Shown: in pieces, positions 34,480-41,881 of the stretch
Position numbering within the stretch: the stretch's first letter is position 1
Layout: each line of letters opens with the position of its first letter
Assembly (NCBI RefSeq): GCF_020178975.1
Contig: NZ_JAHXBU010000092.1
Coordinates: 186,001 to 250,000 of the forward strand
Direction of reading: 5' to 3'
DNA: 64,000 bases
Source: Cesiribacter sp. SM1
GTDB lineage: Bacteria > Bacteroidota > Bacteroidia > Cytophagales > Cyclobacteriaceae
The notes under the pieces: model-generated
What the model saw: the letters and a program-made list of their open reading frames with translations, nothing else
Told to the model about the DNA's origin: nothing
Database searches by the model: none
Translations under genes and position numbers: made by a program

Positions 34480-35154
34480 ATGGCAAAGTTTAGCAGAATA
34501 GAAGTAAGCTTAAAGATGGCAGAAACCGGTATGGTACCAGTGTTTTATCATGCCGATCCTGAAATATGCAAAGAAGTGCTCAAAGCCTGTTATGGTGGTG
34601 GTGTGCGTGTGTTTGAATATACTAACCGCGGTGACTTTGCACACGAAACTTTTGCTGAGCTGGTAAAATACAGCCGCAGCCAGTTTCCTGATATGATGCT
34701 GGGTGCAGGCTCAGTAGTAGATGCGCCTACTGCCGGATTATATATTCAGCTAGGTGCCGATTTTATTGTATCTCCTGTGCTTAACCCTGATATAGCCAAA
34801 GTGTGCAACCGCCGTAAGATCATGTGGTCGCCGGGTTGTGCTACGCTATCGGAAATTTCAGAGGCCGAAGAGCTGGGTGCCGAGGTGGTAAAAATCTTCC
34901 CGGCCCAGCAGGTGGGCGGCCCCCAGTATGTGGCGGCCGTAAAAGGGCCATGCCCCTGGACCAGCATAATGCCTACCGGTGGTGTAGAGCCCACAGAAGA
35001 AAACCTGAAGGCATGGTTTAAGGCAGGTGTACATTGTGTAGGCATGGGATCGCAGCTCATCAGCAAAGAGCTAATTGCTAACAGGGAATTTTCGAGGCTG
35101 CAGGAACTGACAAGCGCTGCCATGAACATCATTAAAAAAGTGAGGGGGAAATAA
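34480..35154 (+). CDS. eda: KDPG/KHG aldolase
   Basis: 224 residues, a class I aldolase TIM barrel. VPVFYHADPE near 20, VRVFEYTNRG with Glu46 in place of the usual EVTLRT context, LGAGSVVDAPTA near 75, FIVSPVLNPD near 96, and EVVKIFPAQ with the Schiff-base Lys138, then MPTGGVEPTEENL. It splits KDPG to pyruvate and glyceraldehyde 3-phosphate, the last step of the pathway here. The stop TAA shares one base with the start of the TRAP binding-protein gene, so the two are translationally coupled, tying import to catabolism. Confidence 0.93.
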   Translation: MAKFSRIEVSLKMAETGMVPVFYHADPEICKEVLKACYGGGVRVFEYTNRGDFAHETFAELVKYSRSQFPDMMLGAGSVVDAPTAGLYIQLGADFIVSPVLNPDIAKVCNRRKIMWSPGCATLSEISEAEELGAEVVKIFPAQQVGGPQYVAAVKGPCPWTSIMPTGGVEPTEENLKAWFKAGVHCVGMGSQLISKELIANREFSRLQELTSAAMNIIKKVRGK

Positions 35155-36224
35155 TGCTTAACATCATAATTAACAGGTCTGTACCAACCAACAAACGTTT
35201 GCTACACTATTTGCTGCGGCTTTGCCTTTTTGGATTGTTACTTCCGCTGGCATCCTGCAAGGAAATATCAGAAAAAAGAGAAGTAAAATTAGCTCACTCA
35301 CTCGACACCTCCCACCCAGTGCATCATGCCATGCTCTTTATGGCAGAACGGGTAAAGGAAAAGTCCGGCGGCAAGCTAACGCTGGAGGTTTACCCGAACG
35401 CCCAGCTGGGTAGCGAGCGCGAGTGCCTGGAGCTGCTGCAAATTGGCAGCATTGGCATGACTAAGGTTTCTGCAGCCGTTATGGAGAGCTTTTCACCTGA
35501 TTTTAAGGTGCTCAGCATTCCTTATATTTTTAAAGACAAGGAACATTACTACCGGGTGCTGGATGGCAGCATAGGTCAGGACCTGCTTACAAAAGGAGAA
35601 AAATACTGGCTAAGAGGTCTGGCTTATTATGATGCCGGCAGCCGCAGCTTTTACTCTGTAAATAAGCCTATTGATGAACCGGGTGATCTGCAGGGCATGA
35701 AAATAAGGGTGCAGGACAGCCCTACTGCCATAAATATGGTGAGAAGTTTCGGTGGCGCTGCAACGCCTATTTCCTGGGGTGAGCTGTATACTGCACTGCA
35801 GCAAGGTGTGGTAGATGGCGCAGAAAATAATTCTCCCAGCTTTTACCTCTCCCGGCATTACGAAGTGTGTAAGTACTATTCACTGAACGAGCACACCATG
35901 GTACCGGATATACTGCTGATCAGCACCATTGTGTGGGACAGGCTAACTCCGCAGGAGCAGCAGTGGATCGAGGAAGCAGCAGAAGAATCTGTGGTGGTAC
36001 AGCGCAAACTATGGGCTGAAGCAGAAGCGGAGGCACTGGAGGCTGTTATAAAGGCCGGAGTAACTGTGAGCACCCCGCCCAAAGAACCATTTGCAGAAAA
36101 GGTTGAGCAGATGTACGAGGCGTTCAAAGATGAGCCGGTGATCTATTCAATCATGCAGAAGATACAGGCTATAGAAAATACCCCTAGTGATATAAGTTAT
36201 GATGCTCCGACAGCTGATAGATAA
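35154..36224 (+). CDS. TRAP transporter substrate-binding protein, lipoprotein (DctP type)
   Basis: 356 residues. The leader ends in a canonical lipobox LASC (Cys35), so it is lipid-anchored, unusual for TRAP P subunits, which are generally soluble in Gram-negative bacteria. The DctP fold shows VKLAHSLDTSHPVHHAMLFMAERVKEKSGGKLTLEVYPNAQLGSERE, SIPYIFKDKEHYYRVLDG, and MKIRVQDSPTAINM near 185 with the Arg that usually binds the ligand carboxylate, then GWGELYTALQQGVVDGAENN. It probably binds a uronate or related acid. It overlaps the next gene by 26 bases and the previous by one. Substrate inferred from neighbours only. Confidence 0.9.
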   Translation: MLNIIINRSVPTNKRLLHYLLRLCLFGLLLPLASCKEISEKREVKLAHSLDTSHPVHHAMLFMAERVKEKSGGKLTLEVYPNAQLGSERECLELLQIGSIGMTKVSAAVMESFSPDFKVLSIPYIFKDKEHYYRVLDGSIGQDLLTKGEKYWLRGLAYYDAGSRSFYSVNKPIDEPGDLQGMKIRVQDSPTAINMVRSFGGAATPISWGELYTALQQGVVDGAENNSPSFYLSRHYEVCKYYSLNEHTMVPDILLISTIVWDRLTPQEQQWIEEAAEESVVVQRKLWAEAEAEALEAVIKAGVTVSTPPKEPFAEKVEQMYEAFKDEPVIYSIMQKIQAIENTPSDISYDAPTADR

Positions 36225-36693
36225 GCTATTATTCTGGGTGCTGGTGGCTTTAATGAGCCTGATGACCCTCAATGTATTGTGGCAGGTAGCATCGCGCTAC
36301 CTGATGCCCTCGCCCAGTTCTTTTACTGATGAGCTTGCGCGTTACCTGCTGATATGGGTAGGCCTGCTTGGTGCCAGCTATGTAACAGGCAAAAAGCTGC
36401 ACCTTGCTATTGATATTTTACCCGCCAAGCTTACCGGTAAGAAAGAAAGAAACCTCAACATCCTTATCAATATGCTGGTAGCAGCCTTTGCGCTGCTGGT
36501 AATGATATGGGGAGGCATTAAGCTGGTGTACATTACCCTTACCCTTGAGCAGACATCAGCCACGCTGAACATACCGCTGGGCTACATCTACAGTGTATTG
36601 CCCCTAAGCGGTGTACTGATCTTTTACTATAGCTTCGCCAATCTTTTCATCAGGACACCCGATCCTGAAGATTTGGGGAAAGAGATGTTTTAG
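36199..36693 (+). CDS. TRAP transporter small permease subunit (DctQ type)
   Basis: 164 residues with four predicted membrane helices (about 8-28, 48-65, 88-110, 126-147). The hallmark LMTLNVLWQVASRYLM and FTDELARYLLIWVGLLGASYVTGKKLHLAIDIL match DctQ. It forms the membrane part with DctM, supporting uptake coupled to a sodium or proton gradient. Overlap of 26 bases with the binding protein gene suggests coupling; a second ATG three bases later is equally good. The gap to dctM is 84 bases. Confidence 0.92.
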   Translation: MMLRQLIDKLLFWVLVALMSLMTLNVLWQVASRYLMPSPSSFTDELARYLLIWVGLLGASYVTGKKLHLAIDILPAKLTGKKERNLNILINMLVAAFALLVMIWGGIKLVYITLTLEQTSATLNIPLGYIYSVLPLSGVLIFYYSFANLFIRTPDPEDLGKEMF

Positions 36694-36777
36694 AGAAGCC
36701 TCCTTTTGTGCGGTAACAAGAGGCAATGCTGATTATCAACCAAAATTTTTAAAACCTGGACTAACCTAAAGCCTTTT

Positions 36778-38076
36778 ATGGAATTTCTGGAAGTGATTGT
36801 ACTGGTGGTAAGTTTTATCATTTTACTTGCCATAGGTGTGCCCATTGCGTTTTCTATTGGCATTTCTGCCCTGCTTACCATGCTCGTAAGCATAGCGCCT
36901 GAACCGGCCTTTACAACACTTGCACAACGAATGGCTACAGCACTGGATAGTTTTGCCCTGCTGGCCATCCCTTTCTTTATCCTGGCAGGCCAGCTCATGA
37001 ACAGGGGCGGCATTGCTACACGGCTCATCGATTTTGCCAAAGGACTGGTGGGTACCCTGCCCGGCGGGTTGGCATATGTTAACATTCTGGCCTGTATGCT
37101 GTTCGGAGCCATTTCTGGATCTGCAGTAGCGGCTGCTTCTGCCATTGGGGGCATCATGAACCCAAGAATGGTAAAAGAAGGCTACTCCAGGTCATTTAGT
37201 GCTGCCGTTAACATTACCTCTGCCACTACAGGCATGATCATTCCGCCCAGTAACATTCTTATTGTGTACTCACTTGCCAGTGGCGGTGTTTCTATCGCAG
37301 CACTCTTTATTGCAGGTTATATACCCGGTCTTTTAGTAGGCCTTGCCCTGATGCTGGTAGCAGGTTTTATTGCATATAAGAATAAGTACCCCGTGGGCGA
37401 CCGGGTAAGTATTGGCGAGGTATTTAAAAAGTTTCTGGATGCCCTGCCCAGCCTGCTGTTGCTGGTAATTGTAATAGGTGGCATTATTGCCGGCATTTTT
37501 ACGGCTACGGAAGCATCTGCCATTGCCGTGCTCTATACGTTAGTGCTTTCCATGCTTGTATACCGCCAGGTAGGTGTTAAAGATCTGCCCGACATTCTTA
37601 TTCAAACCGTTATCACTACGGCTATCGTAATGCTGCTGATTGGTACCTCTATGGGCATGTCGTGGGTTATGTCATTCGAGAATATTCCACAGGGTGTGAG
37701 TGATGCCCTGCTGTCGATCAGCGACAACAAAATAGTAGTGCTCATCATTATCAACATGATCCTGCTGTTTGTTGGGATTTTTATGGACATGACACCGGCG
37801 GTACTTATTTTTACGCCTATATTTTTACCGGTGGTGACCAAGCTGGGGGTAGATCCTACCCATTTTGGTATTATCATGGTACTGAACCTCTGCATTGGTC
37901 TTTGTACACCACCTGTAGGAGGCGTATTGTTTGTAGGCTGCGGTATCGCTAACATCAGCATCAGTAAGGTCATAAAGCCCCTTATTCCGCTATTCATTGC
38001 CATGGTTATAGCACTGCTACTGGTTACTTACATTCCAGCATTAAGCCTTTGGTTACCCAGCATTTTCGGCTTATAA
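36778..38076 (+). CDS. TRAP transporter large permease subunit (DctM type)
   Basis: 432 residues, about 11-12 membrane helices. Characteristic segments are IGVPIAFSIGISALLTM, LDSFALLAIPFFILAGQLMNRGGIATRLIDFAKGLVGTLPGGLAYVNILACMLFGAISGSAVAAASAIG, and near the C-terminus FMDMTPAVLIFTPIFLPVVTKLGVDPTHFGIIMVLNLCIGLCTPPVG. These are conserved in DctM subunits. It carries substrate across the inner membrane. It closes the TRAP set dctPQM, placed directly after the KDPG aldolase, so it is probably dedicated to uronate or short pectic acids. Confidence 0.95.
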   Translation: MEFLEVIVLVVSFIILLAIGVPIAFSIGISALLTMLVSIAPEPAFTTLAQRMATALDSFALLAIPFFILAGQLMNRGGIATRLIDFAKGLVGTLPGGLAYVNILACMLFGAISGSAVAAASAIGGIMNPRMVKEGYSRSFSAAVNITSATTGMIIPPSNILIVYSLASGGVSIAALFIAGYIPGLLVGLALMLVAGFIAYKNKYPVGDRVSIGEVFKKFLDALPSLLLLVIVIGGIIAGIFTATEASAIAVLYTLVLSMLVYRQVGVKDLPDILIQTVITTAIVMLLIGTSMGMSWVMSFENIPQGVSDALLSISDNKIVVLIIINMILLFVGIFMDMTPAVLIFTPIFLPVVTKLGVDPTHFGIIMVLNLCIGLCTPPVGGVLFVGCGIANISISKVIKPLIPLFIAMVIALLLVTYIPALSLWLPSIFGL

Positions 38077-38130
38077 GGCTTATACTTGCAGTCTTTAACA
38101 TAAGGCTCTGAGTGCCGCAGAATACTTTAC

Positions 38131-39387
38131 ATGCGATCCTGGATCAATTTTTTTAACCAGAACAGAAACCTTGTTCTTTTTGGCTTCTTACTAACTTTTT
38201 TTTCCAGCTTCGGGCAAACATTCTTTGTTTCGCTGTTTGTGCCTGAGGTGCTCCGGGAGTTTAGTATTACCAACGCAAGCTTTGGCAGCCTGTATGCCAT
38301 AGCTACACTCATAAGTGCTTTTTGCCTTACCTGGCTGGGCAGTTTTATTGACCAGGCTGACCTTCGCACCTTTAGCTGGCTGGTAATAGCAGGTTTGTGC
38401 CTTTCGCTGCTGGTGTTTTCCCAGGCCAGTCATATCATCTGGCTTGGGGCAGGGCTCTGGGGTATGCGTCTGGCTGGCCAGGGCCTGATGAGCCATACTG
38501 CTGTTACCACCATGGCCCGTTACTTTACAGATGCCCGCGGCAAGGCCATTAGCCTGGCTACGCTGGGGCATGCTGCCGGTGGTGCTCTGTTCCCGATACT
38601 GATCGCCATTAGCATACAGGAGCTGGGCTGGCGTAATACACTGCTGCTATCTGCACTTCTGCTGGCACTGGTATTACCTCTATTGGTAGCCTACCTGCTT
38701 AAGGATGTTACTACCGATCCTGCTGCGTTTAGAGAGAGCACATTAAATACCAGTACCACCACTACAACCAAAGCTATGGGTGGCGCTGCTACAAAAGTGC
38801 CAGTTAAAAAGTCATCTACTTACCGTACTATACTAAGCAGCAAAGCCTTCTGGTACATTGCGCCGGGCGTACTTGCCATGCCTTTTCTGAATACCGCTAT
38901 TTTCTTTTACCAGCTTCCGCTGGGAGCATCAAAAGGCTGGTCTGCAGAATGGGTAGCGTTATCCTTTACCGGTTATGCCATAGCCAGTGCCGTTTGTGTA
39001 CTGCTCGCAGGGCAATGGACCGACACACTCTCTGCCAGGCATTTATTCCCTTACTTCCTTTTACCCCTGCTCATGGCAACTATGCTGATCTTCTTTTTTG
39101 ACAGCCGCTGGGTTACACCAGTATTCTTTGTGCTGGTGGGGGTTTCCAGTGGGGTGGGCAATACAGTAAAATCTGCACTGCAGGCAGAGATGTTTGGCGT
39201 TGAATTTCTTGGTACAGTCCGCAGCTTGTTTTCTGCCCTGATGGTTGTAAGCACAGCACTTGGACCGGCTGCTTTTGGTTTTCTGCTCGATGCAGGCTTA
39301 AGCTTTGAGATGGTATTTGCCGTTGCAGCAGCTTATCTTGTTATCACCATTTTCTGGAACTTCAGGCTTAAAGCGGCTACAGCTTAG
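38131..39387 (+). CDS. MFS transporter of the uronate operon
   Basis: 418 residues with about 12 membrane helices in two halves of six and a polar central loop near residues 200-225 (rich in Thr). The N-terminal half has WLGSFIDQADLRTFS and the MFS-type GxxxDR-like region between helices 2 and 3; MRLAGQGLMSHTAVTTMARYFTDARGKAISLATLGHAAGG resembles the monocarboxylate/organic-acid transporters. It begins 54 bases after dctM, probably in the same transcript, and is the last gene before the terminator at 39418-39457. Likely a second carrier for uronates or organic acid products; direction and substrate unknown. Confidence 0.85.
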   Translation: MRSWINFFNQNRNLVLFGFLLTFFSSFGQTFFVSLFVPEVLREFSITNASFGSLYAIATLISAFCLTWLGSFIDQADLRTFSWLVIAGLCLSLLVFSQASHIIWLGAGLWGMRLAGQGLMSHTAVTTMARYFTDARGKAISLATLGHAAGGALFPILIAISIQELGWRNTLLLSALLLALVLPLLVAYLLKDVTTDPAAFRESTLNTSTTTTTKAMGGAATKVPVKKSSTYRTILSSKAFWYIAPGVLAMPFLNTAIFFYQLPLGASKGWSAEWVALSFTGYAIASAVCVLLAGQWTDTLSARHLFPYFLLPLLMATMLIFFFDSRWVTPVFFVLVGVSSGVGNTVKSALQAEMFGVEFLGTVRSLFSALMVVSTALGPAAFGFLLDAGLSFEMVFAVAAAYLVITIFWNFRLKAATA

Positions 39388-39417
39388 TAGCCCTGATTAT
39401 GCACTTAGCCCACCTAA

Positions 39418-39457
39418 AATAAAAAATGCCAGTAAGCTGTTGCTGGCTTACTGGCAT
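39418..39457 (-). terminator. Intrinsic terminator of guaB, between convergent genes
   Basis: Perfect 12-base stem (ATGCCAGTAAGC at 39426-39437 and complement at 39446-39457) with an 8-base loop, 25 bases after the guaB stop codon. On the minus strand it is followed by TTTTTATTTTAG, a good T tract. It may also stop the MFS transcript coming from the left. Confidence 0.85.
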
Positions 39458-39482
39458 CTAAATGTTGCAGGGGGCTGGATGA

Positions 39483-40976
39483 TCAGCCTGCTGTTTCTTT
39501 CAGTATAACATCGTGTGCCCCGCCCTCTACAATGCTGGTAGAAGACACCAGGGTAATCTTTGCCTTTTCCTGAAGCTCCGGTATGGTAATGGCACCGCAG
39601 CTGCACATGGTTGCTTTTATTTTGCTAAGCGTGGTATTCAGGTTGTCTTTGAGCTTACCTGCATAGGGAACGTAACTATCCACCCCTTCTTCGAATTTAA
39701 GTGAATCGCTGCCGCCAGAATCGTACCGCTGCCAGTTCTGCGCCCTGTTGGAGCCTTCACCCCAGTATTCTTTCACATAGTTGTTACCCACCATCAGTTT
39801 TTTGGTAGGGCTTTCATCAAAGCGGGCAAAGTAGCGGCCCATCATCAGAAAATCTGCTCCCATGGCAAGCGCAAGTACCATATGGTAATCGTGTACTATG
39901 CCACCATCAGAACAAAGGGGCACATATACACCGGTTTCCTCAAAATAAGCATCCCTGGCACTGGATACTTCCATCAGGGCTGTAGCCTGGCCGCGGCCAA
40001 TGCCCTTCTGTTCCCTGGTGATACAAATAGAACCACCGCCAATGCCTACTTTTACAAAATCGGCACCGGCCTCTACCAGGTAACGAAAGCCTTCTGCATC
40101 AACAATGTTACCACCGCCTATTTTTGCACCCGGGTACTGTGCCTTTACCCATTCAATGGTTTCGCGCTGCCACTCTGAGAAACCATCTGATGAATCTACA
40201 CATAGCACATCCACCCCGGCTTCTATCAGGCTGGGTACCCGTTCCTTATAATCTTTTGTATTGATGCCTGCACCTACTAAAAGCTTCTTGCTCTCGTCAG
40301 ACAGCTCCAGCGGATTATCCTTGTGGTTTTCGTAATCTTTTCTGAAAACAAAGTACTGCAGGTGCTGGTTTTTATCGATGATGGGCAGGCTGTTTAACTT
40401 ATTCTCCCAGATAAGGTCATTTGCCTCTGTAAGGCTGATGCCTAACTCCCCTACTACCAGTTTTTGTATGGGAGTCATGATGTCTTTAACTTTTTTATCT
40501 GCCCCGTCTTTGCTGATGCGGTAGTCGCGGCTGGTTACAATTCCCAGAAACTTACCATTAGGCGAGCCATCTTCGGTAACCCCAACAGTAGAGTGACCAG
40601 TTCTGGCTTTCAGGGCCAGTATATCCCTTAGTGTATCTTCAGGCTTAAGATTTGCATCACTGATCACAAAACCAGATTTAAACTTCTTTACCCTGCGAAT
40701 CATATCTGCCTGGCTGTCGATAGGCTGCGAACCAAATATGAAAGACAGGCCCCCGCTCCTGGCCAGAGCAATTGCCAGATTATGATCCGATACCGACTGC
40801 ATGATGGCAGACACAAACGGTATGTTCAGTTCAATGGCTGATTGCTCATTTTTTCTGAATTTCACCAAAGGTGTCTTCAGCACTACATTGGGTGGAATGC
40901 ACTCCTTAGTGGTTAAGCCTGGTATGAGCAGGTACTCACCAAACGTTCTGGAAACTTCGTTTATATAAATTGCCAT
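39483..40976 (-). CDS. guaB: IMP dehydrogenase, Tritrichomonas-like form
   Basis: 497 residues. The TIM barrel is split by a CBS-domain pair at about residues 100-220 ([23 protein letters not shown]). The catalytic loop is [18 protein letters not shown] with Cys318, and the flap NWQRY gives Arg417 and Tyr418. It oxidizes IMP to XMP with NAD, the committed step to GMP. The loop and the segments [16 protein letters not shown] and STMCSCGA-like [15 protein letters not shown] match what I recall of Tritrichomonas foetus IMPDH, and positions are offset by one from its Cys319/Arg418/Tyr419. This is a distinct type from standard bacterial GuaB (SICTTR). It has its own terminator. Unrelated to the pectin genes. 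Confidence 0.94.
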   Translation of the reverse strand: MAIYINEVSRTFGEYLLIPGLTTKECIPPNVVLKTPLVKFRKNEQSAIELNIPFVSAIMQSVSDHNLAIALARSGGLSFIFGSQPIDSQADMIRRVKKFKSGFVISDANLKPEDTLRDILALKARTGHSTVGVTEDGSPNGKFLGIVTSRDYRISKDGADKKVKDIMTPIQKLVVGELGISLTEANDLIWENKLNSLPIIDKNQHLQYFVFRKDYENHKDNPLELSDESKKLLVGAGINTKDYKERVPSLIEAGVDVLCVDSSDGFSEWQRETIEWVKAQYPGAKIGGGNIVDAEGFRYLVEAGADFVKVGIGGGSICITREQKGIGRGQATALMEVSSARDAYFEETGVYVPLCSDGGIVHDYHMVLALAMGADFLMMGRYFARFDESPTKKLMVGNNYVKEYWGEGSNRAQNWQRYDSGGSDSLKFEEGVDSYVPYAGKLKDNLNTTLSKIKATMCSCGAITIPELQEKAKITLVSSTSIVEGGAHDVILKETAG

Positions 40977-41291
40977 GCACTTTTAAAAATTGTTCGAAGA
41001 TAGTGATTATAGCAACAGTACTTTAGCTCTATGCACTTTTTTGCCCTGTTTCAATGCCAGGTCGGCCATGAGTGTTTGGACTACTGCTGCATGCGCGGCT
41101 TCTGGCAGTTTTTAGTTTTTAAACCTATGTATGCGCTAAGTCTCTGCTATAGATTGGTTAACAAACAAATCTATAGCAGAATTCAGCCTTGCTGCATTTT
41201 TATGCCTACATGGTAAATCGGAGACGGAAATTTTTTATGGAAAGTAAAAAAAATTGTAACGCAGCTTAAGCATCAGGCTGCACAGCTGATA
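40977..41291. promoter_or_regulatory. Intergenic region upstream of guaB with a perfect inverted repeat
   Basis: 315 bases without a gene. A perfect 13-base inverted repeat (TCTGCTATAGATT at 41143-41155 and its complement at 41168-41180) with a 12-base spacer lies about 170 bases upstream of guaB and 112 bases past the receiver gene stop. No T tract follows on either strand, so it is more likely a leader structure or protein-binding site than a terminator. No purine-riboswitch features were recognized. Confidence 0.5.
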
Positions 41292-41699
41292 TCAGCTCTT
41301 CACTAGACTTTTTTCGATTAGCTGAGTAACTGTTTTCGGTGAGAGTGGCTTGTTGATGAAATCAAAGATTCCCAGATCCTGTACCCGCTTCACGTCCCGC
41401 GGATTCATGGAGGTGGTTAGCACGGCAATTAGAGGCCGTGGCATGCCATTCAGATCCAGCTCTTTGTAAGCCTCCAGAAACTCAAAGCCATCCATTACGG
41501 GCATGTTAAGATCCAGTAAAATAAGAGCTGGCAAAGAGGTATTATTTCTAATCATCCCAACAAGCAGGCTTAGGGCTTCTTCTCCATTCTGCGCTATCAG
41601 CAGATTTCCCGGATCCACCATGTCCCTGAGCAGCAACTGGTTGATAAAGTTAGCCGCCGCATCATCGTCGACCAGTAGTATAGAGCTTAATTTTGCCAT
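41292..41699 (-). CDS. Stand-alone response regulator receiver protein
   Basis: 135 residues, one CheY-like domain and nothing else. Acidic pocket VDDD at 10-13, phosphorylation site LLDLNMPVMDGFE with Asp63, TTS near 92 and FINKPL with the conserved Lys near 116. The pattern resembles Rcp1/CheY-like single-domain receivers common in Cytophagales. It lies 182 bases downstream of the large propeller sensor kinase on the same strand, so this may be its phosphoacceptor, though unlinked kinases are also possible. No output domain. Confidence 0.88.
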   Translation of the reverse strand: MAKLSSILLVDDDAAANFINQLLLRDMVDPGNLLIAQNGEEALSLLVGMIRNNTSLPALILLDLNMPVMDGFEFLEAYKELDLNGMPRPLIAVLTTSMNPRDVKRVQDLGIFDFINKPLSPKTVTQLIEKSLVKS

Positions 41700-41881
41700 G
41701 CGGAAATTTAATCTAAAAGAATAAAAAAAAAGAATTTGAATTTAGTAAGGCTGATTTTTTGTGATATCTACCCTATATGAATAAAATAAAGCTGTGCTGC
41801 TGCAGCCACTATTAGCTGCCAAGCAGCTGCCTCTTTCAGATGCCTGAATACGGGTATCGGCAAGACCTTTGTGTTAAAGCA

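Noticed and set aside
35154-38076. The TRAP genes as a recent horizontal insertion
   Set aside because: They overlap the aldolase gene by one base and share its strand and base composition, so insertion signs are lacking.
40977-41291. Purine riboswitch upstream of guaB
   Set aside because: No purine-riboswitch core or loop motifs were recognized; only a simple inverted repeat is visible.
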